Assembly (NCBI GenBank): GCA_016987375.1
Contig: PJRA01000263.1
Span: forward strand, 5,343,141-5,407,140
DNA: 64,000 nucleotides
Reading direction: 5' to 3'
Source: Brachionus koreanus
Taxonomy: Eukaryota; Rotifera; Eurotatoria; Ploima; Brachionidae
Both the position numbers and the translations under genes were made by a program. Position 1 is the stretch's first letter; each line of letters starts with the position of its first letter. The notes under the pieces are model-generated. The model was not told where the DNA came from and made no database searches. It saw only the letters and a program-made list of their open reading frames with translations. Below, piece after piece: positions 47,581 through 57,110 of this stretch.

Positions 47581-48932
47581 TTTTTTACTTGAAAAATTAA
47601 AAAAGATTTGATTTTAAAAAAAATAAAATCTCAAATAGATAATAATTTTCAAAAGATAAAACTCAAATCACGAGACACTTTTTCTATATCTTAAAACTTG
47701 AACTAAATCTCTCAATGGAGTTTTCAATCTTCTTACTCTTGCCTAGAATTTCAAAAAATGGCAAGCTCTAATCAAAAGTTTTTCAAATGCCATACTTATT
47801 TAAAGCATAAACTTGAAAACAGATTGCTATGCCTTCTATTAGTAAAAATTATTTGTTTTAGTACATATAAAATAAAGAGCAAAATCCGCTTAATTCGAAA
47901 AAACAATGAATTAGACTAAGCAATTGTATATATTTTGAACTTCCCAGATTGTGATATTAGCAAAAAATTTACCATTTGATTTATTTATGTTTTTATTCCT
48001 CTTTCTATCAATTTTAGATTTTCAGAAACTCACAAAAGTTGCATACAAGTTTAGAAAAATTTATTAACACTGCAATTCGAAGATAAGATCTGTTTAATTA
48101 ACAATCATATGCTAAGTTTTAAGATAAATGATCAACAAAACAAAGAAAATAAAGCTTAAATATCAATAAAATCAATTCATCTAAAGACTAAACAAAAAAA
48201 AAACAGAACTAATTCGTCCTAGGTCTTAAAGAGTAAATTTATTGTTAGCATTCCCGAATTTATATTTTGTTTTAATATAAAATATTGCTAATAAAACTTA
48301 TATTAACAAAGAAAAATTAGAATAGAAACAATAGTTGAGGTTTTATACTAGCTAAAAACCTGAGCATTTAAAAAATTCATTAAGTATTATATCGTTGAGG
48401 TGAGTCTTCAAAAATTGCTTAAAGGACAAAAATTTATTATTCTAAATTTGTAAAAATTGCAGATTAATAGAAAAAATTATTTTTCCCTGAAGCAAATATT
48501 CGTGTTCGGAAAATGTTCAGATTTTAAAGATATTTCAGATATTTGGTTTTATAAACATAATTTTAGAAAAAACACTTAGAAAATTGATAAATGTAATGAA
48601 TAAAATCCGATAATTTATAAAATATAAAAGCTTTTTTTCTAATAATAAAATTTTATCAAAATGCAAAGAATTGGTCTCAAAAGATTCTATTTTTGAAAAT
48701 CTACTTAAATTTTTCTATAAATTCATGATAATTGTTTTTTTTTTAATCATTGTACTTAGACCTAGAACCCAAAACGAAATTTTGAAATTTTACAAGAATT
48801 AAAATAAGAAAAGTTTATTGAAATATCTTGTTGCTATTAGCAATGTTTAAATTTAACCTTTTAAATTTTTATTTTTTTTTTACTTATAATTTTTAATCAA
48901 ATAAACTAATTAGATTTTTTAAAATTTTTTAA
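47581..48932. other. AT-rich intergenic DNA, nothing recognised
   Basis: No coding signal. The interval ends at the candidate HUS1 poly(A) signal, AATAAA on the minus strand at 48933-48938. Confidence 0.45.
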
Positions 48933-48958
48933 TTTATTTAAAATTTTTCTTTCATACT

Positions 48959-49834
48959 TTAATCAAGTATGGATGAAATAAGATAATGTAAAACCAAATT
49001 TCCATTTTGTATTACTAAAAAATGAGCATATTTATTATTAATAAAATTACATATGATTTTATCAGGTTTAACCTGAATACTATTGATAAAGTCGTTAATT
49101 CTTCGTATGCTTAATCGCATTGAATAAGAGCATAATTCATTTTTTTTTACTTGAACAGGTAAATTTTTAAAATAAGAATTGACTGAAACACATTCGGTTT
49201 TTATCCCAAGAGTCAAATCCCCATTTTTTGTTGCTTCTATAGTAATATGATCACCCATTGCTTTCATTCGTTCAATCATGTGCTTTAGAGTCTTTAAACC
49301 AGGCATTTGAATGCTTAATGCTGTATCTTTCAAATTAGGTTCTTGAAAATCTTTCATGGCCATAAATGATGAGGATATTATTTTTACAGGAATATCATGA
49401 ATGATAGTTCTTGATTTCGATTTAAAAGAAATTCCACAATATTCTATTTCAATGCTTAAACAAACCGTTTGTTTATTAGCTAATTTTAATTTTAGATTCT
49501 TAACGTTTGGAGTTGATTTTAACACATGTAAAAGATTTTCTGGCAAAATTTCGATCATAATAGAGCTTTTTTCCATTGACTTTCCTTCAAATATGTAAAA
49601 ATCGAACAATAACAGTGCGTCTATTCTCATCCAGAATGAAACTTGACCAGAATTGTAGAATAACATGTGATTTGACGCAAATTCTGGCAGTACAAAACAC
49701 ATGCTGTCGTGATTGAGCTTAATAATACATGTTTTACCACCTGATCCTTTTGAGCACAATTTGTTTACAGTGGAAACAATTTCGGTAAATTGTTCAATGT
49801 TTTCAGTATCTATTAATTTTGCTCCGAATTTCAT
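48959..49834 (-). CDS. HUS1: HUS1, subunit of the 9-1-1 DNA-damage checkpoint clamp
   Basis: HUS1 forms the PCNA-like ring RAD9-HUS1-RAD1, which is loaded at damaged DNA and activates ATR signalling in the nucleus. A single uninterrupted exon gives 291 aa, close to the 280 aa of human HUS1. Colinear family landmarks include the start MKFGAKLID, SENL-type PENLLHVLKS (about 100-109), LKLKLANKQ, RTIIHDIPVKII (about 143-154), DFQEPN, MPGLKTLKHMIERMK, NGDLTLGIKTE and the C-terminal ICNFINNKYAHFLV and HYLISSIL. Two tandem sliding-clamp halves of about 140 residues each are implied. The ATG is followed directly by the conserved KF-AK start, so the start is firm. A poly(A) signal lies about 20 nt past the stop. 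No intron and no obvious oddity. Confidence 0.93.
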   Translation of the reverse strand: MKFGAKLIDTENIEQFTEIVSTVNKLCSKGSGGKTCIIKLNHDSMCFVLPEFASNHMLFYNSGQVSFWMRIDALLLFDFYIFEGKSMEKSSIMIEILPENLLHVLKSTPNVKNLKLKLANKQTVCLSIEIEYCGISFKSKSRTIIHDIPVKIISSSFMAMKDFQEPNLKDTALSIQMPGLKTLKHMIERMKAMGDHITIEATKNGDLTLGIKTECVSVNSYFKNLPVQVKKNELCSYSMRLSIRRINDFINSIQVKPDKIICNFINNKYAHFLVIQNGNLVLHYLISSILD

Positions 49835-50084
49835 TTTCTTTCATCAATTTATTATTATAAATAGAAATTAAAAACAAATTTAAATGCTAGATTAGAGATA
49901 TCAAAATAATCTGTTCGAACTAAACTTATTTTGTACCAAAATAAACTTAAAGAAATTTTTAAATTTCACTAATCCTTAAAATGAATTATTCATTTCAATT
50001 TTTTAATCAAGACTAATTTTAAAGTGATTTTTTTAATTTTCTAAAAACTATTGATGTTCGTTTAGTTTGGTTAACTGGCTAGTC

Positions 50085-50527
50085 NNNNNNNNNNNNNNNN
50101 NNNNNNNNNNNNNNNNNNNNNNNNNNNNNNNNNNNNNNNNNNNNNNNNNNNNNNNNNNNNNNNNNNNNNNNNNNNNNNNNNNNNNNNNNNNNNNNNNNNN
50201 NNNNNNNNNNNNNNNNNNNNNNNNNNNNNNNNNNNNNNNNNNNNNNNNNNNNNNNNNNNNNNNNNNNNNNNNNNNNNNNNNNNNNNNNNNNNNNNNNNNN
50301 NNNNNNNNNNNNNNNNNNNNNNNNNNNNNNNNNNNNNNNNNNNNNNNNNNNNNNNNNNNNNNNNNNNNNNNNNNNNNNNNNNNNNNNNNNNNNNNNNNNN
50401 NNNNNNNNNNNNNNNNNNNNNNNNNNNNNNNNNNNNNNNNNNNNNNNNNNNNNNNNNNNNNNNNNNNNNNNNNNNNNNNNNNNNNNNNNNNNNNNNNNNN
50501 NNNNNNNNNNNNNNNNNNNNNNNNNNN
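50085..50527. other. Assembly gap (443 N)
   Basis: A run of N inside the 3' part of the RTE element at 50085-51151. Open frames called across it are artefacts. Confidence 0.98.
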
Positions 50528-51151
50528 GCTGGTTGATTTCCAAGCTGGTCGGAGTCTAGCAAAGGTAATCTTTGCTTTAGCAAGTCTTTTCTTAATGTCT
50601 CTTTGTGCTCCCATTGTTGTACTAATGGTGCTTCCTAAGTATGTAAATTCGTTTACATACTCGACTTGTGAATCATCAATGGTGATCGGGGTGTCCAATT
50701 TAGTGTTTATGCACATTACTTTAGTTTTGGCCACATTTATTTCGAGTCCAGTTGGTTTAGCGTTGTTCGCCAAATCTTGTGTTTTCATATGCATATGTTC
50801 TTCTGTACTAGATATTAACACCAAATCATCCGCAAAGTCTAAGTCTTCAAGTTTGGTTGTTAAACCACATTGTATACCCCTGGCATTTATTGTTGTTTTC
50901 TTCATTACATAATCAATCACTATTAGGAATAGTGTTGGAGAGAGAACGCACCCTTGCCTGACTCCTGTACAAACTTTGAAGCTCTCAGAATACCCTTTTT
51001 CCAGAATCACACTACACTCGAATTTCTCGTAGAAGAGTTTTATCAAGTTAACTATTTTCTGTGGTAGGCCATATGATCTTAGTATGGCCCACAGGGTTTC
51101 TCTGTGTATGCTGTCAAAGGCTTTTTTGAAGTCAATGAAGTTAAGATACAA
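50085..51151 (-). mobile_element. RTE-type LINE, 5'-truncated, young-looking copy
   Basis: The minus strand is open without stops from 51151 to the gap: FIDFKKAFDSIHRETLWAIL (motif A), FECSVILEKG, GVRQGCVLSPTLFLIVIDYV (motif B), LEDLDFADDLVLISS (motif C, intact FADD), then GLEINVAKTKVM and FTYLGSTIS (motifs D-E), and RLAKAKITFARLRPAWKS. Motif wording matches the RTE clade. The frame opens in mid-RT, so the 5' end (endonuclease) is missing. GGCTAGTC occurs immediately outside both ends (50077-50084 and 51152-51159), consistent with a target duplication. The intact frame suggests a relatively recent insertion. Confidence 0.85.
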
Positions 51152-51163
51152 GGGCTAGTCAGT

Positions 51164-51543
51164 TTAGGCTAGCCAAAATTGATATTTTGATTAACTAAAT
51201 TTTGTCCTAAATTAATTCAACAAACTATGCAATTTTATAAATTTTGAATTTAAAAATTAAAGTCATAATGTACTTTAAATTTTGAATAAAATAAAATTTA
51301 ATCTTTGATTAATCCTGAATAAAGATTAAATTTGATCTTAATCCTTAACAATTTTTTTTAAATATTGTAATGTTCAATTTTGAGATTAATAGACAATTAC
51401 TTTCAATTTAGTACTTTAAAAAGTCCTTCTAAAGCTTTCAAAACATATTCGGATTGTTTTTAATTTAAGCTAATTTTAATTATTATTTAATAATAATTTA
51501 TTCTATGAGAGACCAAATTAAAAATCAAATTTTGGCTAACCTA
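51164..51543. repeat. Possible degenerate inverted-repeat element
   Basis: TAGGCTAGCCAAAATTGAT at the left is mirrored at the right by the complement of TAGGTTAGCCAAAATTTGAT. The interior is about 330 bp of AT-rich DNA. TTTGGTTAACT occurs outside both ends (about 50067 and 51546), the left one displaced by the RTE insertion. Limits and identity are uncertain. Confidence 0.35.
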
Positions 51544-52189
51544 TCTTTGGTTAACTAGACTATTTATCATTTCTAAATATCCATGTATTTTTATATTTTT
51601 AATAAAATCTTAATTTGGCTACTTCTATTTATTTTTTTTATTCTTATTAAATTTCATTAAAAAATATTTCAAATTTAATTGATTTATTTTCCCATTTTTT
51701 TATATTCCATTCCAAAATAACTCAAGCTGTGAATCAAAGAGAATTGAACAAAATTTTTAAAATATCAATTTTTTTACACAATCAATTTCTTTACGTATCA
51801 GATAATCATAATCATTTATTAATTTGACAAGCTTTCTGTTTTTTATCGATTCCCTTTTTTGGTTGAAATAATTTAGAATTTTTTTTAAATTTTCAAATTA
51901 AATTCACATGACAGAATCGAAAGAGTATTGACAGTGACTGAGTTAATTAATACTTTTCTAAATTCTGAAATTCCTATTTTATTAGTAGCAATAGTAGTAA
52001 TAGTAAACAAAAACAGCTACTTGAACTGGAAAAAAATTCAGTCCTTTTGAATTGTAGCGTCAACTTCATCAAGAATTATCTTTCATCTATAGTTTTGAGT
52101 TAGAAATGTTTTTATCTCAGATTTAAAATATATGTTGATAATTTGGTCTAAGCTTTCGCAGCAGATTATATTTTCTTTTTTTCAGCATT

Positions 52190-52445
52190 TAGACAAGGGG
52201 CGTTCATGAGATTCATTATCTCTATTTTATTGACAATCTTGAACATCTGAATAAAGATTCCTCTGTCTTCTTATTTGAAAATTGGTCAGATCTATTTTGT
52301 TCAATCTATCAATAAAAGTTAATTTTCTTAGTTGTGGCACCAGTCTAGTCGCTCTTCTTAAGCATTTTCCAATTAATTTTTTTCTTTTACACAGTATCCA
52401 TACCAGAGGCTAATCAAGTATTCTAGATGTGGTACATACTTTGTT
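52190..52445 (-). mobile_element. CR1/L2-type LINE, 3' end of the reverse transcriptase region
   Basis: The minus strand reads VPHLEYLISLWYGYCVKEKN, with a stop, then LRRATRLVPQLRKLTFIDRL and NKIDLTNFQIRRQRNL. HLEY followed by QRRATK-V-LR-L-Y-RL is the familiar C-terminal RT block of CR1/L2 elements. Short, with a frame break, so it is a relic. Confidence 0.75.
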
Positions 52446-52935
52446 GCAAAAAATTTTAACTAATGTTCATTTATTAGAAAGTTTTAAAATAAAATATTTT
52501 ATTATTTTTATAATCGAATACCTTTAAAACACAATCGATTTTAAAATTTTTTATTGCTAATATATACCTGTTCTTTCATATTTTTATGTTTGTTTTTTTT
52601 TTGGGACAAGTCTGATATTAGATATTTTCTTTTTCTTTTATCATTTTATCGGTTTTACTGCACTTTTGATTTGACACACCTTCAAACATCTTGTAAATTC
52701 TGAAAGGGTATCAAAAATGACCAGTCACTAAAATTCAGATTTTATTTTTCAAAAAACGAAGTTTTTTCATCACATTATTTTGATGAAAGAACAGGTCAAA
52801 ATAAACCATAATAATTTAACAAGCAAAAAAATAGCTTCTTTATTTTTTTAAATTTTGTGTCTAAACTGTTTTTTTCTCATTCCATTGAAAAGATAATTTT
52901 TTTTAATTCTCTTTAATAAATTTGTTTGCAATGAA

Positions 52936-53271
52936 TAATCTCAAGGCAATGTGAAATCTTAGTACAAAAAGGAAACTATATAATTTTCTTCAAGTTGCGT
53001 AAAAATGGTTCTGTAAACAGTACAATGTTGAACAAGTTTGTACAAAGGAATTCTAAATTCTGCAAAAACTCTTCATTTTTCTATAAACCGCAAATCATTA
53101 AAAAACATAAAGATAAAATTTGCACTAAATTGCACAATTTTTGCAGAATTTATAATTCATATGTACAAACTTTTACAACGTTGTACTGTTTACAGAACCA
53201 TTTTTACGCAACTTGAAAAAAAAATTTATAGTTTCCTTTTTGTACTAAGATTTCACATTGCCTAATCTAAA
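52936..53271. mobile_element. Foldback MITE with about 123-bp arms and 9-bp target duplication
   Basis: The element is 52945-53262 (318 bp). The arms 52945-53067 and 53139-53262 are inverted copies at roughly 90% identity by eye, around a 71-nt loop. The termini are GGCAATGTG and CACATTGCC. The flanks TAATCTCAA (52936-52944) and TAATCTAAA (53263-53271) form a 9-bp direct repeat with one mismatch. Open frames of 73-75 codons across it are by-products of the repeat. The GGCAA start and 8-9 bp duplication are shared with the element at 22265. Confidence 0.8.
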
Positions 53272-53427
53272 CTCTCTCGATTAAAATATTCAAAAAAATC
53301 AAATTTTTTTTAAATAATGATTTTATATACCTAATTCTAGCATTATTTCGAGTTAATCCATCATTACTTTTTTTAGTTTTTCAATCTTGTATTCAATAAT
53401 TAATTTATATTCAATGAATCTGTGCAT

Positions 53428-53469
53428 GCAGGCTGAAAAGAGGGATTTTTATCGCTCTGATAAGCCTGC
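53428..53469 (+). other. Compact GC-richer hairpin
   Basis: GCAGGCT (53428-53434) pairs perfectly with AGCCTGC (53463-53469). Inside, an internal loop with opposed TGAA and TGAT is followed by AGAG/CTCT and GAT/ATC pairs closed by TTTT. No RNA family is assigned. Confidence 0.3.
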
Positions 53470-53765
53470 CAAAATAGCTCTTTGAAACATGCTCTAAATT
53501 TCCATGTGTACCATACATTAAAAAGAATAAAAGCTGAATTTATTTATCCAATTTTTGCCGAATATTAACATCTTGTAATTTTCTTTTCCAAAGAAATGTA
53601 CTTTTTTAAGATGCTTTACTTTATCTCTGAAATAAAATATTTAAAATAAGGTATGAATAAACAAACAAACTGTAGAGTCTCTAAGTAGTTAGATATAATA
53701 GCATTTTAGAAAAAAACGAAAATAATTACCTAAATAAAAATGATTCTTTTAATAAAAATTGAAAT

Positions 53766-53771
53766 TTTATT
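53766..53771 (-). terminator. Poly(A) signal of the GPCR gene
   Basis: AATAAA on the minus strand about 35 nt after the stop codon. Confidence 0.45.
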
Positions 53772-53806
53772 TATTTAATAAAAATATTTGAATTACATTT
53801 TAAAGA

Positions 53807-54949
53807 TTAATTATTAAATTCTTCTGATTGAATGTTTAGACATTTATTCTTAAAATAATTTTTAAATTTATAAGTCAATAGCATGTAAATAAGTGGATTG
53901 ATAACTGTATTGGAATAAGACAATGTTGACACACTTAAATTTATAAAATGTACATTCTTAATATTTAATGATGAAAACAACATAGAAAATTGAAAAATCC
54001 AAAATGGGAACCATTGAATTAGAAAAACAAAAATAATAGCCAAAACCAAACGCACCGCTTTCTTGCGAACTGATGTTAAATAGGCTCCATTCATGTAGGT
54101 ATTCCTGTTATCGTGATTTTTAATTGAATGTTTAGTTAATTTTCTATCACAATCAATTGTTGATATTTCGGTCAAACGAGTATCGACTGAATGACTTGCC
54201 ATTCTTGAAAACGAAATACTATGCAAAAAAGTAGAATTGCTTTTTATTATTAAAGAAGCGACTGATTTTCTGCATCCTTCGTTGGCTTTTCTAATTCGCC
54301 TTTTCCATTCGTTTAAGAAAAGCAAAATTTTTACTGAACTGATAACGATAATCAAATAAGGTACAAAAAACACAAATAAAAACTTGAAAAAAAAATATAT
54401 ATTTACACTATTCTCAGACCATAAGCTTTGGCAAGAATGAACTGTACCGTTTTCGAGTGAATAAATACTCATTACAAAAGGCATTGTAAAAAGCAAGGCA
54501 ATTAGCCATGAAAATATAATATACAAAATAATAATCAATATTTTGAATTTATTGCTGAAATTATCAAAGCGCTTTCTGGGATCGGCCACATCAAAAAAAC
54601 GCTCAACACTTAGACCTGTAATTGTCAATTGACTCGCAATAATGCCACAAAATTCGGTAGTAAGAAAAATTTTGCAACCATATGTTCCAAAGGGAAGTTT
54701 TTTAGTTAAAATTTGAACTATGAAAAAAGGTATTCCAATCGAATATACAATGTCCGATATTGACAAGTTTAAAATTAGAAGATTAATTGTACTAAATGGC
54801 TTTGAGTGGTACACACTTGAAATTGACAGTGAATTAAATAAGATGCTTAATATATAAATTATTATTAATAAAAAAACAAATGAAAACTTTGAACTAGCTG
54901 ATATGATTTCATTGTTCTCGGTTTCACTTAATGATTGATTCGTCTGCAT
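53807..54949 (-). CDS. Rhodopsin-family (class A) G-protein-coupled receptor, probably peptidergic
   Basis: A cell-surface receptor of 380 aa in one exon. Seven hydrophobic segments lie at about 23-46, 55-81, 93-118, 135-160, 185-211, 297-322 and 333-357. Class A landmarks are Asn39 in TM1, Asp66 in TM2 (LSISD), Cys92 at the top of TM3 with partner Cys173 in the second extracellular loop, ERF at 116-118 replacing DRY, QWFPFW in TM6 (Trp313, Pro315; the usual Cys before Trp is Gln) and NPLIY at 351-355. Asn4 is a possible N-glycosylation site. The third intracellular loop is about 80 residues, serine-rich and basic. The TM3 start LPFGTYGCKIFLTTEF and the TM6 wording point to the neuropeptide branch (somatostatin/allatostatin-like), but the ligand cannot be called. 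The start is the first ATG. Intronless structure is common in such genes. Confidence 0.88.
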   Translation of the reverse strand: MQTNQSLSETENNEIISASSKFSFVFLLIIIYILSILFNSLSISSVYHSKPFSTINLLILNLSISDIVYSIGIPFFIVQILTKKLPFGTYGCKIFLTTEFCGIIASQLTITGLSVERFFDVADPRKRFDNFSNKFKILIIILYIIFSWLIALLFTMPFVMSIYSLENGTVHSCQSLWSENSVNIYFFFKFLFVFFVPYLIIVISSVKILLFLNEWKRRIRKANEGCRKSVASLIIKSNSTFLHSISFSRMASHSVDTRLTEISTIDCDRKLTKHSIKNHDNRNTYMNGAYLTSVRKKAVRLVLAIIFVFLIQWFPFWIFQFSMLFSSLNIKNVHFINLSVSTLSYSNTVINPLIYMLLTYKFKNYFKNKCLNIQSEEFNN

Positions 54950-55504
54950 TTTGAAATAATTTATTTTTTAAAAAATTCTATATTTTAATTTAGAATTGTC
55001 ATTTAAAAAAATACTAATTATAAAAGAATTATTTGGAATTAAAATTCGAAGGCTTTAAGGATATTCATCTGAAAATTATAATTTATCTAATTATTTAATA
55101 AACCCTAATCGGATCTTTCTAAATATTTTTTTTAGTTGTTAAAAAACTATTTTAAGAAAAAGACAGTTTAGTTCTTAGGAAGATGCGAAATAAATTATTG
55201 TATTTCCTTTTAACCAAATAAAAAAAAATCAATGCATTTTTGTTTGAAAATAGAAAAAAATAATGATAATTCAATAGGATAAAAATCAAATGGGTGATAT
55301 GATCATACCATATCGATTTTGTGAATTTTCCTCTAATTTATAAATAAAAAGTATTTATCTTATCATATAAATTCTAACAAAGTTTTTTTGTTTTATTAGT
55401 TATTTCAGAATTTACGTAATTTTTTTTAACTCTTAATAATTTTTAAAACTATTACTTTTTTGAAATAAATTAAAAAAAGAAAAAAAATTTTAGTAAATGA
55501 ATTA

Positions 55505-55735
55505 AGAAGCATATAATCCAGATCTTTCTCCTTCTGATTATTATCTTTTTGGCTCAATGGTTCTTTTTTAAAGGACGGCATTTTACTATCCTATACCAAG
55601 TTGAAAAAGGGTGTCGTGAGGTATTAGACTCTAAAAATCGTAAATTGAAATAGAGAACAATCAGATTAGTCGCTGATAGATGGTCGATTATGAAGAGCAT
55701 AATAAATTATACCAAAGAGCTTAATAGTTTTATTT
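55505..55735 (+). mobile_element. Mariner transposase C-terminal relic
   Basis: The plus strand reads NPDLSPSDYYLFGSM, the third catalytic Asp block (PDLxPSDYHLFxSM). It is followed across stops and frameshifts by KxGV, LDSK and a terminal region with RWSIMKSIINYTKELNS, as in mariner C-termini. This is the part lacking in the relics at 35575 and 47275. A small CGCCTTAAAGGCG palindrome lies just downstream. Confidence 0.7.
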
Positions 55736-56820
55736 TATTTTATTTTTTTGTTTTTTTTTTTAAACATCGCCTTAAAGGCGTTCATTGAAATAATAATAAT
55801 AATGAATTTTAGCAAAAAATTGCTTTTTTTTTTTACTTTAAAACTTAAAAAATATGCTAAATTTTTTAACTTAGTTTCCTAATTAGTTATACTTGTTAAA
55901 ATCCCTCTTTTGAAAAATTTTTTAAGGAAATGTTATAATAAAAATCCCGCTTTTAAAACATAAACAGTTTATTTCTTTATTTCAAAATCTAATTTTATAA
56001 ATAGTATGTTCATGTTTCAAAATGTAGGCCAAGGTTATAGAGAATCAAATGGAATTAGATGATAATGTATTTACCTTTAGATATTGTATATCATTGCAAA
56101 TAAGTGCCCCCTAATTTGTTAAATAAATAAAGAATATGATTCAAATTAATATTTAAAAAAAAATTAAATTAAACAAAATTGTAATTATGGTGCAAAAGAA
56201 AATTAATTTAATCTATATTTGAAAATTGACTCTTTTTGAACGATTTTAAAAATCTTTAAAATTAAAAAATAAAAAAACTAAGACCGACAAGTTGTTCAGA
56301 ATTTTCTCTAGTTTCAGAATATGTATAAAAAAGTGGGTATTTAGGGGTAAACAAAAAAGTAGATCCAAAAAAACTAAAAAATTGCCTAAAAATTTCCTTT
56401 TTTTAGCCTAAATTTTTATTAAAAAAAAAAAAATATTTAAAAATCACATCAAATTGTAGAAAAATCATTTATCTATCAAACGGTGTGTAGAAACAACATA
56501 TTTTATATTGACTTTCACTACTTATTGACTCTCGAAGAAGACCAACTTTTACTAAGTCGGCTAAACTTCAGACCCGATTAAACAAAACAAAGCAGGTCGA
56601 TAGGTTTAATTCAATCATTCTCTTAAAATAATGATTTTTAACGAGTGATGTGATCTTTTTAGTAATAATCCCCCTAGCCCAAAAAAAATTTTTTTTGACC
56701 CCCCCTAAAAAATCGGCTAACCCTAGGTTTTCATATATGGAGAATCTAAAAATGAGGTCCATTTCAGTCGATTAAGATAGTGTAGAAGTTTTGCATTGCG
56801 CGAACTTTAATATAATTAAC

Positions 56821-57105
56821 ACCATTCTATCCTAGTGGATAATGGAGAGGCGCTCATCTCCTATTCAAGTACCTTTTTGAGCAACAGCTCCGATCTGACA
56901 CAGAGGCTACTGTTGATCATCTACACTGCAATTATTACCCAGTCGAAACCGGCCCCCATGTTTTGATGAAAAGGGTTTAAACATGGCCGTGTATTGCAGC
57001 GATATTTTGAAGATTTTTCCACCCTCAGCTGGTTTTGAACGCTCGATTCTCTGGTGACTAACATGACTAACACAAAAACCGTTAGGCTATACGGGGATAA
57101 GTTTA
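56821..57105 (-). repeat. tRNA-derived SINE, longest copy
   Basis: On the minus strand, from 57105 downwards, there is an A-box-like TAGCCTAACGG (about 57079-57089) and a B-box-like CGTTCAAAACC (about 57031-57044). A body with GATATTTTGAAGAT in complement follows, then GCAGTGTAGATGATC, CTGTGTCAGATCGGAGC, TTGCTCAAAAAGGTAC and GGAGATGAGCGCCTCTCC. Parts match the copies at 10985, 13298 and 62640. Total length is about 285 bp. No coding capacity. Confidence 0.65.
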
Positions 57106-57110
57106 AATCA

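Noticed and set aside
50067..50912. Long frames across the N gap on both strands
   Set aside because: They are artefacts of translating N; only the minus-strand RTE frame outside the gap is supported.
52995..53265. Two overlapping 73-75 codon frames on the plus strand
   Set aside because: They lie across the arms and loop of the foldback element at 52945-53262 and have no protein similarity.
53428..53469. SECIS element
   Set aside because: The helix beyond the TGA quartet is too short, there is no AA in the apical loop, and no selenoprotein gene is adjacent on the strand.
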